64,000 nucleotides of DNA from Geosiphon pyriformis (GCA_016748015.1 JAAOMT010000009.1:266459-330458), one strand, 5' to 3'. Numbered from the stretch's first letter, positions 24,247 to 36,506 are shown. Numbers and translations are program-made. The notes: a model not told the origin generated them from the sequence alone.

Positions 24247-25068
24247 TTAAATAATGAATTGTTCTTCAACAATCTTTTCTCTACCATCTTCATAAGGAAC
24301 AACAATAATAAAAGATTTGGGTTTAAACTCATGACTCTCAGATATAACTGTGACTCTCCATGTATGTCCCTTATCCTTAAACAAATTCTGTTCACGATCC
24401 ACAATTATACGATATTTTCGATAGGAGGGCAAAACTGCAATTTCGTATTCCCTATTATGATGATGATGATGATGATGATCGAGTGTAGATTTCAGATTTC
24501 CAATAGAGAAAAGTTTTTCGAAAAGTTTCAATCCTGGACTCGAATCAATGCTCACTGATGTCGAAAAGAGATCAGTGTTTTCCTCGAATTTATGATCATG
24601 ATCGTCTTTTGGTTGATCGAAAGGTACGACGATAGTATATTGCCATGGGTCTTCATCTTCGTTCCAGGGATCAATGATGACCTTGTAGGTACGACCCCAA
24701 GATTTATCGCGTTTTCGCTTACATATTATGTGATACTTTTCGTATGAAGGAATTAAAGCAATGTCATATTCTTTACGACTACGATGTTTTGATTCATCAA
24801 TATCTGAAGTCGAAGAGATTAGGTTTAGAAGTTGTTTCATTACTTTAAGAGCTGATTCATTGCTGAATGAAACATTTTTTTCGAAATCAGAAGATTTGAA
24901 AATGTCAAAAAAGTCAATTAGAGATTCTGATTCATCATTTTTGTCCATAATTTTGGGTTCACCGTCATCGAGAAATGGCGAAGCATTGGCCAAGAAAAAG
25001 GGGGCCAAAATTGAGAAAATAATTAAGGTGAAAAAGTATTTATTGAGCATTTCTTCCAATTTAATCAA
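24247..25068 (-). CDS. secreted protein with a duplicated unknown domain
   Basis: A single exon of 273 residues; the second Met (25050, MLNKYFFTLIIFSILAPFFL) may be the true start. A signal peptide covers roughly residues 7-29. Two copies of one unit follow. Residues 99-151 contain EYDIALIPSYEKYHII, TYKVII and YTIVVPFD. Residues 207-261 contain EYEIAVLPSYRKYRII, TWRVTV and FIIVVPYED. Similarity extends upstream of each copy (SALKVMKQLLNLIS against GLKLFEKLFSIGN), so the duplicated unit is about 110 residues. A run of seven His (197-204) sits between the copies and is encoded by an ATG/ATC-type microsatellite. I do not recognise the fold. It is a candidate secreted effector or apoplastic protein. 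Confidence 0.85.
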   Translation of the reverse strand: MIKLEEMLNKYFFTLIIFSILAPFFLANASPFLDDGEPKIMDKNDESESLIDFFDIFKSSDFEKNVSFSNESALKVMKQLLNLISSTSDIDESKHRSRKEYDIALIPSYEKYHIICKRKRDKSWGRTYKVIIDPWNEDEDPWQYTIVVPFDQPKDDHDHKFEENTDLFSTSVSIDSSPGLKLFEKLFSIGNLKSTLDHHHHHHHNREYEIAVLPSYRKYRIIVDREQNLFKDKGHTWRVTVISESHEFKPKSFIIVVPYEDGREKIVEEQFII

Positions 25069-25715
25069 AGAAGGTTGAGAAGTATTAAATTCTTGAATAA
25101 ACAGTTCTTGGCTACTATTTCATTATAGAGTCTTGGAAAAGTCAACTCATTTTTATATATATTTTTTTTTTGAAGGAAACTCAAACCTCGTTAGAGGAAT
25201 CAAATCACCATCTTGGCAAATTCACAAGCTTGATTGATTGATCAATTTAAAACAACCTAAGGTATCAAAAGAATCAAGTTAATTATTCTAATTAAAATTA
25301 AAGTTGACAATTTCTCAAAAGCGATCCATATGGTAAGCTATGCGTATTGTGCAGGTGATAAGAAGATAAAAATTAGCGATGGTAGGAGCTTTACTTGAAT
25401 TCATGACCGCTGAACTTACTCATCGGAAAGCCTGGCTTTTAATTCATTTTTGCAGATTCTTTACTTGATTTACTATGTGAAGTAATTTTAAGAGTTTCTA
25501 AAGTCTTTGATAGATTCATGTGATACTGTATTTGAAGTTTGCAGCTTAAAGACTTAACTTCTGTGTAGCTGCAAATTAAATTTCGCCAAATTAAAGATTT
25601 AGCGACATTTCGGTGCGTCAACATTAAATTAAATTTAGAATAATAATATCCTAATACAGCTCTAATTTATTTTAATACAAGATTTTAATATGAGGTGGCT
25701 ATATTTCAAAGTTTC
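25069..25715. other. spacer
   Basis: Promoter region of the gene to the left and 3' flank of the receptor kinase to the right. The frame at 25439-25624 (-) is not supported. Confidence 0.55.
25151..25161 (-). promoter_or_regulatory. TATA-like element
   Basis: ATATATAAAA on the reverse strand about 85-100 bp upstream of the secreted duplicated-domain gene. Confidence 0.4.
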
Positions 25716-28700
25716 TTAAACTATGGATTTTGTACTGCTTTTGTTCTCTTCTTTCGTCATAGAAATTTCACATTGAATTGAACTTGGGGTGCGTGAGATT
25801 TTGCTGGTTCCTATAAAAAATTATTGAATTTTTGTATGTAGTTGCGAAAATATATCACTCCATATTTTAAGTCCAATCTTACATACCATACGAGTCACGT
25901 AATGTTTCATGCCCATAATTCACCGAGTTAGTTCGCATATTCTCCAATTGTTCTGCTATAGAGGAAATTGTGGGTCGAAGAGCAGGCTCTTTATCCCAAC
26001 ATTGTTGATATAAAGTAACATATTCAGGAGGACTATCATTAGTAGGCTTCTCGCGTTCACCATTGATAATGCTCGCTATCAGATCGTTATCACCAGCGCG
26101 ATGTAAAAATGGAACATAGCCACTAGAAATCTCCCATAAAATGACACCTAATCCATAAACATCACTCCGATGATCATGTGGATATCGTTTGTTTTGCAGG
26201 CGTTGAGGATCCATAAAAGGTATTACACCATGTACTGAATACGGCATTGTCATGTCAATTTCCATTACTTTTGATAGCCCGAAATCCGTCAATAGAGCGA
26301 CACCGTTGTGGATCAAAACATTTTGAGAATGCTAGAAATATGTCGAAAGTAGCAATTTTTATGAGCAATGCATTTCTGACAACTTGATAACACAAGAAGG
26401 ACAACACCTACCAAGTCTAGATGCAGAATTCCATTTTCATGAAGGAATTTCAATCCACTAGTTACATCAATGGCGAAGGTGAATTTATCTTGCCACGATA
26501 AGAATTCGAATTGATCATTGAGATAAGTTCTTAAACTGCCGCCATTTGCATAATGCAAAACCAGACAATAATCTTGGTTAGATGGGTTCATTGTTAATCC
26601 GTAAAATCTAATTGTATTGGGATGATTTACGACGCGCAGCAAAATTTGAACCTAAATTGAGCTAAAATGTGTTAATTTCGGTTCAAAAAATTAAAAATAT
26701 AAAGTGTAAATCATACCTCTTTTGCAAGTGTATTATTCTCATTGAAAGAGGCAGGTGAGGTATTTGGAATATGTTTTAATGCGATGCTAGTCTTTCTAGA
26801 AATCCAGATTGCCTTTGAAACTAGACCATAACTTCCACCACCAAGGAAATCTCGGTCAACAAAATCATCTTGGTCGAAAAATTCGAGAATCCCATCGTGG
26901 ATTAATGATCTTATCCAAAAAGGATGAATAATAGGAATTTTTGATTTTTGAGTGCCAATCGGAGAGTTAATTAAGCTGATAGTATCTACTTCTGTGGTCC
27001 AAGGATTTTTTAAATCTAAAGAATGTTATGATAAATTCGAATAAAATAGTTTCATGATAATGAAAAATATTCAATATAGAAATATTTGAAAACATTTATG
27101 ATGACTCACAATTATTTGAGCTTTTTTTGACCCTCTTGATGATACGTCGGATTGTTAAAAAGGTCAAAACTAATACTGAAATAGATGCGATAAAGATGGC
27201 TATCCAAAACCCGATGAATTTTCCATTTTTTGAATCCGTTTCACCACCCAACTGGGTGGTCAATGCATCAGAATATATTATCGGGGAACCAGAAAGAGAA
27301 CCTACAAGACATTCAAAGAATTTAAATTTGATAATCTCAATTGAAGGCTTAATTACATCACAATGCAATATTTCACCATCATGTATTGAAGACAGGTCTT
27401 TGGAAATAATTTCCCAATATTTTCTATTTCTCGGAAAAACACACCAAAGTGTATTATTTTCCATTATATTAGGAGCTGTACAGTTCGTAGGAATATCAGA
27501 AAGTGTGGTTGCATTTCCTTGTGACGTTTCGATTGTGTATTGGAAGGTTTGATCACTATAGTTTGCGACTAAATAGTATTTACTTGATAAACCGGTGAAA
27601 ATTCGCACTGTTTCGTAAGCTGGGCTCATTGGAAAAACTTGGCTCTCGTTTTTATAGCCTCTTTTCATATAAGAATAAGTGGTTGAATCATCGCTTGAGT
27701 TTTTAACACCTAATACACATCCGTATGTTTCACCTATAAGCAATCAAGAAAGTTGAATATGGTTATTTTTTATGTTAGGTAGTGATCAATTTGTTAATAA
27801 GAAATTCCAAAATTTATGAAATATTTACTAACCTGGAAATTCATCACGACACGATATCGAATGGCTTGAAATATTGTTACTCTGGATTGAATCAAGTAAC
27901 AACGGATCTCCAGTTTTAGCAGCACCGGCTTCCAAAAACAAATCATAGATATTCCACAAGTTTTTCTGTAGACAATCCTTTGTGGTAACCACGAAGCCAA
28001 ATCCACCAATTTTTAAAGGAAAAGCATTATACGAAATCACATTTTGTAAATCAATTATGTCAGTTGTGTCTTGTACTGACATCATATGATCACTGAAATA
28101 CATGAAAAAATATATATATATACTGAAAATTTGCAATTTAGAATAGACAAAAAACGCGTAAAAATTACTCACCTGATTGAAAATCTTTTATAGTAGATAT
28201 TTTTAGCTTCATTTATATGAGTCCATAAATGAAAAGAATTATTTTTTTGACCTCTTATTGCCAATCCTCCTTTGGGTACATTCGCTAATTCTGAAGTATA
28301 GCCAAATCGTATAGATGACCTAGAAATTTTTATGTAAAGTATTTTCTTTATTATCTAATAATGATCGAAATAAATTCGGATCTTTTAATCTCTTGTAATA
28401 AATCAATGCTTACTCGTAAATTTTTCCCGTCCATGAAAGACCAATTCCTTGGACGACATATTTCTCATTATTTTCATTTCCAGTGGAATTTAAGTATGAA
28501 ACTAAAATATAATCTTGTTGTAACACCCAAAAATTTATCGTATCTTGACAAAAATTGAATTCAGGAATGGGGGCTTGTAATTCCCAAATCGCTAGCGTTT
28601 TATTCGGAAATAAGACACGAAATTGAATGCGAGGCTCAACACAATTTTTATCTTGACTAAGTTTTGACATTCTCACTACCATGGTACCATCCAAATACGA

Positions 28701-28841
28701 ATCTGTTTGATGTGCAAATAGACCATCTTCCAATTCGGTATAAGCGTTCACACCATTAAAATGGGATAAGTTCAAAATTAAAAGAAAGGAAAAGGCATAA
28801 AGAAAACCACAGGAGGGGTAAGGTAAAATCTTGTTTTTCAT
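25716..28841 (-). CDS. receptor-like protein kinase (signal peptide, ectodomain, TM, TKL/Tyr-like kinase)
   Basis: Eight exons read right to left: 28841-28414, 28319-28173, 28092-27833, 27733-27110, 27015-26717, 26651-26412, 26331-25887 and 25810-25716. All introns are GT-AG and all phases match; the product is 845 residues. Residues 1-33 form a signal peptide. Residues 34-450 are an ectodomain with Cys residues and N-x-S/T sites. A membrane helix spans about 451-472 (FIGFWIAIFIASISVLVLTF), followed by basic residues. The kinase keeps the glycine loop GGGSYGLV (545-552), Lys567 (IALK), the helix-C Glu586, HLDLHSQN with Asp665, and DFG at 682-684. It therefore looks catalytically competent, with His-Leu-Asp replacing His-Arg-Asp. 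Sequence style is TKL. A single-pass receptor kinase of this plant/animal-like layout is not a standard fungal gene. The ectodomain family is not recognised. Confidence 0.88.
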
Positions 28842-30354
28842 GATTGGTTCAAAGGTTGGAGAAATAGAGAATCTTTATTTTAATTTGAGATTGGCTGTAT
28901 TTAAACGAATAAGTGAAGAATTATCATGTTGATGATGCTCATCATGGTGATAATAAATTTTATGAAACTTCAGGGTAAACATGATCATGCAAAATATTTT
29001 TCCGTCGATAATAAGATATTCCAGGCTATAATAACTGATCCGAGTTATTTATCTCTCGGAAGTTCCATGTTTAACTATTAATAACTCAAAATAAATGGTT
29101 TGAAAAAAATTTTTAATATAGGTTCGATATTAAATTTGAAATAAAAATCTGGAAATAGGTTATAATTATTATTTATTTTGTTTATTTGAACTCTCACCTA
29201 CTATACTTGACGTGAACATTTCATAAAAGATAAAACTAATTCAAATTCGGCATATTATATATCATTTAAAACAAAACGCTTCAGAATGAAAGAGAGGGTT
29301 CGAATTTTAATAGGGGAGATTTGATACGGAAAAATGAAATGGGTCATCAAACTATTTATTAATATCAAGAATAATTGTTTTTCTGATTCATAGATTAGAT
29401 AGAAAATTTTTTTTAAAAATTCGAAAACAAAATAATCCTAATTGTAAGTTCAAATAATATATTAATTCTTTTAAAAATGACAAAGATTAAATTAAAAGCT
29501 TTATCAGGCTTTTTAATCAAATAGGACAAAAAATAAATTCTAATCGCCTTTAAGAATGAAAATATATTATATTCAATATTTTATTTTTATTTAAAAATGA
29601 TAATCAAATTAAAAGATGTTTAAAAAACCATCATCAAAATAATTTTCATTTAATTTAAATACATTTTTTGGGATGTGATTCTTTTTTAGCCATAAAAATG
29701 TTCAAATTTTTTACTGGTGAAGTTTCTCATCTATAATATTTAAGACTATAAGTTGTTTAGGATACATGAATGAGAAAAAAATTCTATGAGTATTTTAAAA
29801 TGGAAAATCTTCAAAATAGTTTTTTGCCGAAATTAAATATTTAAAAGATTTGGTTTAATTATTAGTATATAAACAAAGCATCTGACATAATTGAATACAT
29901 TTAGCAGAAAGTAAGAAAGAAAAGTAAATTGAGTCAATAGATATTAATACTCGAAATCTTTGAATTTTCTCACTTGATAAGATGTATTCACAAAGTTTTA
30001 AAGATAAGGAGTTTTATATCTAATCCAAAATACATCATATTAAGTATCCTCAAAATGTGAAAAATCGAATGTAAACTTGGATTCTCAGGAAGTTTTCATG
30101 AAATCTTTAAAGACCAGCTTTCAGTGTTTACTTATTTTCACAATAAACTCTTTAATATCCCAAAAAGGAATAAGATCTTTTGAACATTTTTAATGGTGAT
30201 CCCGGAGCAACCTGATCACTTTTCCCTTCCAAAATAAGAATTGAGGTATTGATTCCTCCTAGGGGGCTTCAAGTTCTAAATTTTAACAGATTCGCTTAGA
30301 ATGAAACGACTTAAATGTAGAGCTATTAAGAATTAAAATGATGAAAAAGTTTCA
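28842..30354. other. spacer
   Basis: AT-rich; includes the promoter of the receptor kinase. No gene or repeat recognised. Confidence 0.6.
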
Positions 30355-31105
30355 AAAAGGTAAATACTTTGTTTCGCTATTCCTTTGATTAATGCGTTTG
30401 AGACAAGTAAAAGAAGATCCAAGGAAAAACAAGACTATTTCTTCAGGAAAATCCTTCGCATCTTTGCCCTTGAATTTTTTAATAAACTCATATCGTATAT
30501 CAACCTGGTTCTCAAAATGTGACATTCAAAAGTCTGCTATTCATAGTTTGTCTCTTTGGATTTAAAAGACCACCATAAACCGATACGAAACCATTCACCC
30601 TAGAATATCCATTTTCCAAAAAGTAAATTTGGCTTATAAAAGATCCAAATGACCACCCGACTAGAGTGTCTTTTTTATTTGGTGTTTGATCAGTGATTAC
30701 ATTAATCACCGTATTCAAGTCATCCCTGAAATATGATAAATTGCTGTATGATTGGGATCAATAGATCTTTCACTGTTTCCAGATCCACGAAAGTCATATC
30801 GAACAAGGTGAAAATATTTGCCCCAGATACAGACTATAAAATTGTGAATTCCAGGCAATTCTTGATTGAAGGAAACCATGAATCAATCTAATTGTTGGCT
30901 TTATACGATCCCTAGTTTCTTCGATATAGATATCAAGATTGTTTGCGCCTTTAACAGTAAAGCTGTTTATTGAAATAGTAGATGCGTGTGTAAAACCAAG
31001 AGGAAAATCAATGTATGATATTGGGTCGACATTAGTTGTTACCGAAAAGCCAATAAAAAATTCTGTATAAATGAGCGAAAATAATTTCAATAGGTATGTA
31101 AACAT
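30355..31105 (-). pseudogene. alpha/beta-hydrolase pseudogene
   Basis: The homology runs from an N-terminal hydrophobic segment (MFTYLLKLFSLIYTEFFIGF) through IRLIHGFLQSRIAWNSQF (oxyanion HGF), WGKYFHLVRYDFRGSGNS, RDDLNTVINVITDQ and LVGWSFGSFISQIYF (nucleophile elbow G-x-S-x-G) to VLFFLGSSFTCLKRINQ. These pieces sit in different frames: one shift near 30830 between NSQF and WGKYF, one near 30750 between GNSERSID and the RDDLN segment, and a third before 30535. No splice sites repair all three. The family covers small-molecule esterases and epoxide-hydrolase-like enzymes. Sequencing error could explain one shift but hardly three. Confidence 0.7.
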
Positions 31106-33808
31106 CTCTGTAATTGAAGATTGAGATACTACGTTTTCAGAGCTTTCAAAAAATTTTATTTCATCTAACTAGGAAATCTCGTTAAATATTGACTCGAAAC
31201 ACTAAATAGTGAAAAATCAATAAATGGTTACATGAAATGTATTAAATATTTTTCAGCTTTAATCATGCATTCGATACTTGGAGCGTAGAACTTTTTTCGG
31301 ATCTTTAGATAATCTAAAAATTTATAATGCAGGGAAAAATCTATAGCATGAATCAGTGAAATTTTTTCATTCGATTTTTTAAGGATCAAAGCAATCCCAT
31401 TTGAAAAAACTTTTGATTTGGAGAAAAAATTTTAAATTTACAATGATAGAAATATGTAAAAAACAATAAATCTAAGAAAGATACAAAACCTCTTACATTT
31501 TTTGCCTTCGAGAAAAGTTTTTACTCTTGAACTTTAAACTTCCTAAAGAAATCCAAAATATAGGAATCGTCAAAAAATGGGTTTCAAAATATCTTGAAAT
31601 TTTTTTGCAAAAGAGGGATGAGGTTTCCAAGTTTTTAGTAATTGTGAAAATGTTTTCTAAAGCACCTCTACCTCCTCATCCACCCATACTCACCCCCCCC
31701 CCAAACACTACCAGTGCAAGTATAAGGGTAGCAATAATGGTAATAATAACAAGGGTAATTTTAACGATAGGGTCAATGGTAATTACAATTTAATGGTAAC
31801 TTAAATGGAAATATCCATTGAAAAAAGTTTTATTGGCAATTCAAAAGGAACTTTTAAGAAAATGGTAGCAACAGTGAAAATATCAAATTAAGGAGATTTG
31901 AATGGTAACTCTAATAATATTTAGAATCAAGTAATCGAAACGGAAAAAACAATCAGGATTATAACTACAGATCATTAAAAAGACTAATAGAAGATGTAGA
32001 GCCCCTCAACTTATTATTAAAAACAAAAGGGGCTTTGCAGAAAAAAATGGAAAATCTAAATACCAAATATTTCACAAAGTGTGAAAATTCCTCTTTGTCA
32101 AGATCCTAAATTCCTTAATTATATTAGATGCTATGTTCTACCCTCAAAGCATTCCAAGAGTATCAGCACAACTTCTACATCCTAGAAAATTTGATTTTTG
32201 TCAGCAATAATAAATTTGGACGAAAATAAAGCAGCTCTGATAAAATCTTTTGATAGTGATTATTGTAAATCTATTTTCTTTTTCAAAAACTTTTATGTGG
32301 CAAATAAAGTCTCTAAACTTGAGATTCAACGCATCCTCAAGTTTAAAGGTTTACAATGGGAGTTAATTTTTGCTTTCAGTTAAGCAAAAAACTGACCTTT
32401 TTCACACCGGTATCGGCCAAGCTTGTTACTCAAGATTGTGATTTAATTTTTCGTTAGGAATTGATATCATCCCACTTTCCGAGACATTCTAAATTTTTTT
32501 AAAAATACTTCTAAAAAGTTTATTGTGCAAGAAAATAGCCTCAATTAAAAATAGAATTGATAAATATGCTATTTAGCAATATCAAAGCTTTTAGATCCGT
32601 ACTAAGTTTTAACTAAAAGGCAAAAATTATCAATCAGATATTTATGAAATTGGCCAAGTATGCGTACTATACATTTGTCATTTTCGTATAGTTTTCGTGT
32701 AATCTCTCTTTATCATGTCTGAAACTTCAAAAGGAGGAATGAAAATGAATTCGCGGATCAAGAATCTAACTGATTTCTGATGAATTTTACTGTGCAAATG
32801 TATAAATTTTAGCCACATCCGAAAAATTACCTTATCGAGCCGTTAAGGCATTTTATTCTTACGTTTTGAGGAAAATGCCACTAACTTATCCTTTTGGAAA
32901 ATGAGATTGCATGAAGAGTTGTTTTTGCGTTTTGTATTATGCCTCTTTTTCGAATAGAAACGGTTCGCAGATCTTTTCGAGATCGAAATTATAAAATTTA
33001 CTGATAAACCTCACCGATACGAATTGCCAAACAATGCTTTATCGATTTCATTGATAATATTCGCACTTTGGTTACCTTGGTTAATAGTGTACGGTTGAAA
33101 GTATCTTTATCTTTTAACATTTTTAATGAGCTGCTGTCGCGTTTTTCGCTCCTTCTCTACATGCGGGAGATAAAGACTGTGTTGATGGCAGAAAATGGAA
33201 GATATCCGCAAAGTCTATCACAGGTGGTGACCACAATTTCCAAGACCATTCCACGGCTTATTCGTTCCAATAAGTCTGAAGTCCCGATCGTTTGAAGCTG
33301 ATACCTGACCCAATATCGCTGAGTTCGTAGGTTGGAAGTTCCTTTTGTCTCTCGAGATCCTCTTTTTGCTTTGCTTCAGATACGCGGAACCTTTTTTGTC
33401 AGCAGGGGTAGTGGTGGGAAGAGAAAAAGATTGTGCATTTATTCTTGCAATTTTGAACCTGATAAGCATTATTAAGCAAATTTTTTCATGGGTTCAAGCA
33501 AATCAAAAGTTTTAAATCCGATTTTATCATTATATAATACATTTAGTTACATATAGTTATTGTGAAAGTTGAGTTGATTTTATTATTTAAATTCGTGGCA
33601 GGTTAAAAAACTAAAAGCCCCAAATCCTAATTCTTATTATAAAATAAAAAATTTATTCTTCAACAAATGTTTATGTAAAAAGTTTTAAATGAAGAAAATA
33701 GTTAAGAATACGTAAACGTTATTTTTTTCCTCCCCTCATCTAATAAAGCTTCTTTTTTTATAGCTATATCAAAATCTTGGGCTAAATGTAAGAATCTCTA
33801 TTAAACTG
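31106..33808. other. spacer with decayed coding remnants
   Basis: Contains the Asn/Gly-repeat relic at 31709-31925. The stretch 32850-33480 is richer in GC than its surroundings and has several broken frames on both strands, so it may be an old gene or transposon, but I cannot identify it. Confidence 0.45.
31709..31925 (+). pseudogene. decayed copy of the 13-residue Asn/Gly repeat
   Basis: On the forward strand short pieces of the same repeat appear in shifting frames: GSNNGNNNKGNF, VNGNYN, NLNGNI, GNSKG, NGSNSEN and GDLNGNSNN. Stops and frameshifts separate them. The order N-G-N-x-N and G-D-L-N-G is specific to the repeat gene at 20333-21817, so this is a relic of a paralogue in opposite orientation about 10 kb away. 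Confidence 0.65.
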
Positions 33809-34348
33809 TTAAACACCGACAACGAACGGCCAATTATCCGGCCAATTAAAACTGGGAGCAAAGTATGGTCCAACTCTCGGGTTATTTCCGATATTATTGT
33901 TACCATTGTTGTTAGCATTATTTCCATCTTGAGAAAATTGTGGGATTACAAAGGGCCACGCGGCTGGAATGTAAAATCTGTAATTTGGCACCGAGTTCCA
34001 ATTTCCATTCCCAGAGGTTGTGGGTGCATTTGGTTGGGTAGTAGCAGCTGGAATATCGGTAGCAGTGGGAGCATTACCGATATTGCCATTGCCATTATTG
34101 TTGGCGTTGGCATTAGGAAGTGGAGTGGCAACCTTGGCCACCACAGTAGGAGTCGTGGGGCTAATTTCAACTGGGTTAGGCACAGCGGTATTAAAGTTTC
34201 CATAACCGTTTCCCCATCCGCTACCCACATTATTGTTGCCATTATTATTGCCGTATTGTCTTTTACCTATTTGTTCTACTGGGTGTGTGTTGACAAGGAT
34301 GCTCACTGAAAGAAGAAGAAGAAGAATGTATAAAAAAGTTCTTGACAT
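33809..34348 (-). CDS. small secreted Asn/Gly-rich protein
   Basis: A single exon of 179 residues. A signal peptide covers residues 1-21 (MSRTFLYILLLLLSVSILVN). HPVEQIGKR follows, a likely Kex2 site, so the mature protein would start QYGNNNGNNNVGSGWGNG. The body has NNNGNNN and NGNGN patches, Pro/Thr/Ala-rich linkers and three aromatic FVIP/NWPF-type segments near the end (FYIPAAWPFVIP, SFNWPDNWPFVVGV). It resembles the large 13-residue-repeat protein in its secretion signal, dibasic site and NGN motifs, but the repeat is irregular. It is probably a wall or secreted matrix protein; no family is recognised. Confidence 0.8.
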   Translation of the reverse strand: MSRTFLYILLLLLSVSILVNTHPVEQIGKRQYGNNNGNNNVGSGWGNGYGNFNTAVPNPVEISPTTPTVVAKVATPLPNANANNNGNGNIGNAPTATDIPAATTQPNAPTTSGNGNWNSVPNYRFYIPAAWPFVIPQFSQDGNNANNNGNNNIGNNPRVGPYFAPSFNWPDNWPFVVGV

Positions 34349-36506
34349 GGTGGAACAGTATTAATTTTAATGGGAAAAATTAGTCGAGATTAAATATTGG
34401 TTTTCCTTCTTGATGGTGAGAGGAAAAAGTGAATTGGAGTGAATGGGTTAATATCCAAAAGCTTCCTCGACATGATCTTTTATAAAGTTTCAAGAGCCCA
34501 AGAATTTTTTGAAACCTGATCGCTAGTACCATTTCTTGAATTTTTTGTCTAGTAGGATTCTCATGGAAAAAAAATTTCAATAGACCACCACCACTCAAAA
34601 TCAAGATAAAAGCCAATCATACCCACACTGATAATTAGTTTTGGGAACTTGAGTATTTCCGGACTGGAAGATGGCACTGCCACCTATTGTGATATTGAGC
34701 CAAATAAACCAAATCCAGCCTAGCAATCTAGATCTAAAAATAATTTTTACAAGAACTTAAATTAAATATAGCTACCTGATTTAGGCTAAACAGTTGATTT
34801 GCAAGATTGAATAGTGCCGTACCTCAATTGAGAATATTTTTTACAAACGCCAATGAGCATTTCATGTTTACTTTAGCGATATGTATATTTTAAGCTCTAA
34901 AGTTTTTAAATGGTTTATCTCAATAGAGCTAATCAAGTTTTAATTAACATGTTTGAATTGATACTTTTAAATTAAATTTTACAAAACTGTCCCATTATCC
35001 GAAGATTAAATTAAAGTTTGGCTAGTTTTTAAATGTAAAAAGAGAATAGAAAAAAGATGGTTATTGTTTATTCGATTAAATCTGATATTTACCTTCGAAT
35101 TACGACATTCTCGATCATTGTTTTTAAGAACTTGAGAATCATATGATAATTACTAATAATGAAGTATTTTTTTTCCGTAAAGATAACCAAATTACGTTTC
35201 GCTCAATTGTAAAAGTTCAATTAGCGACCGGCTGAATACAATTAATTCAGACGATCCTCAGTATTCTAGAAAAGCTTCTTTTAAACTCGATAACTAATTC
35301 TAAATTCTTTTATGACTAATTAATTAGTAATGCATCTTTTTCGTTGCAGTTTAAAAGATTGCCATCTTAAAAAAAGTCATATTTAATTGCAAGATCACTT
35401 ATTATCGCAAAACTAATGAGTGGAAGTTCTGCGAAACCCAACCGGATCGCTCTTTTCATGTAGTTTTTATTGATCATGATATTCTCCTCAAAAGGTCTTT
35501 GTACCCATATAAACAATTTGATATCACGAAAAAGACAAGTTCATACAATCAACCTCTAATTGAAAAACAAGAAAACACACACAAAAGGGTTCGAAAAATG
35601 CTTGATTGGGCACATTATCGATTTCGCCAACTTCTACTTCTAGCCAAAGCAGAAGAATTTTGAGTGTATTATTGTACAGAATGAAAAGCTCATACGTCCA
35701 AGACCCCAAAGAATTGAAGGGTCCGAGGTATACAAATACTGGAGATCACGCAGGAAATAGTGTCAATACCTAGTATTGCCTATCTAGTAATCGTATTTTT
35801 AGCTCTTTAAATTATGATCGATCGATTTTTTTCATAAGTTTTTAAATAAATATAAACAAAAAAGGCATAGTTTCTTGATCACCACCAACTATAATAACCC
35901 TTTTTGTTACTTCAGTTCAAATAAGTATATCAATATCACTAAGCTTTTAAAAAATTTAAACTTAGAATTTTTTAATGATGTAATAAAATTAATTGTTTGT
36001 TCGATATAAATGGAATGTGAAAATTTCTATGAGTTGCCATAGAACATCTTATAGTAGTTATACGCAAGATTTATGCTTTTCAGTATGTCTTTATATAAAA
36101 AATTTTTGATTAATTTCCAAAAATATAAATCGAATTTTCCGTTGTGTAAAACATCAAAATATTGTCTTAACCAATGCAAATACTGAATTCTCAAATAGTC
36201 TTAATTTAAAACAACAAAATTTATTCTGTGCTAAAAATAATCTATTTTATCCAGCTTTCATATGAATGAGAGAATTTCGTGAGAAGTTAATTTTTTAATG
36301 AAAAATCTATTAATGCTACTCTTTTTTTGACTAAAATTTAGACCTAATTAGTGTTTTTAATTTTTTTAAAAAAGGAATCCAAATAGCTTGTTTCCGCTGA
36401 ATCAAATTTTGTGACTTATCTTAAAACCTTTGCTTTTAAACTTCATATAATGCAAAGAAAGCGACAAATCGACTCTCAAAGAACAATTGAATCCCAGCTG
36501 AATTTT
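34349..36506. other. spacer
   Basis: Promoter of the secreted gene at the left; otherwise no gene is supported. Frames at 34380-34616 and 35524-35709 (-) show no domain. Confidence 0.55.
34477..34484 (-). promoter_or_regulatory. TATA box
   Basis: TATAAAAG on the reverse strand about 130 bp upstream of the small secreted Asn/Gly-rich gene. Confidence 0.45.
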
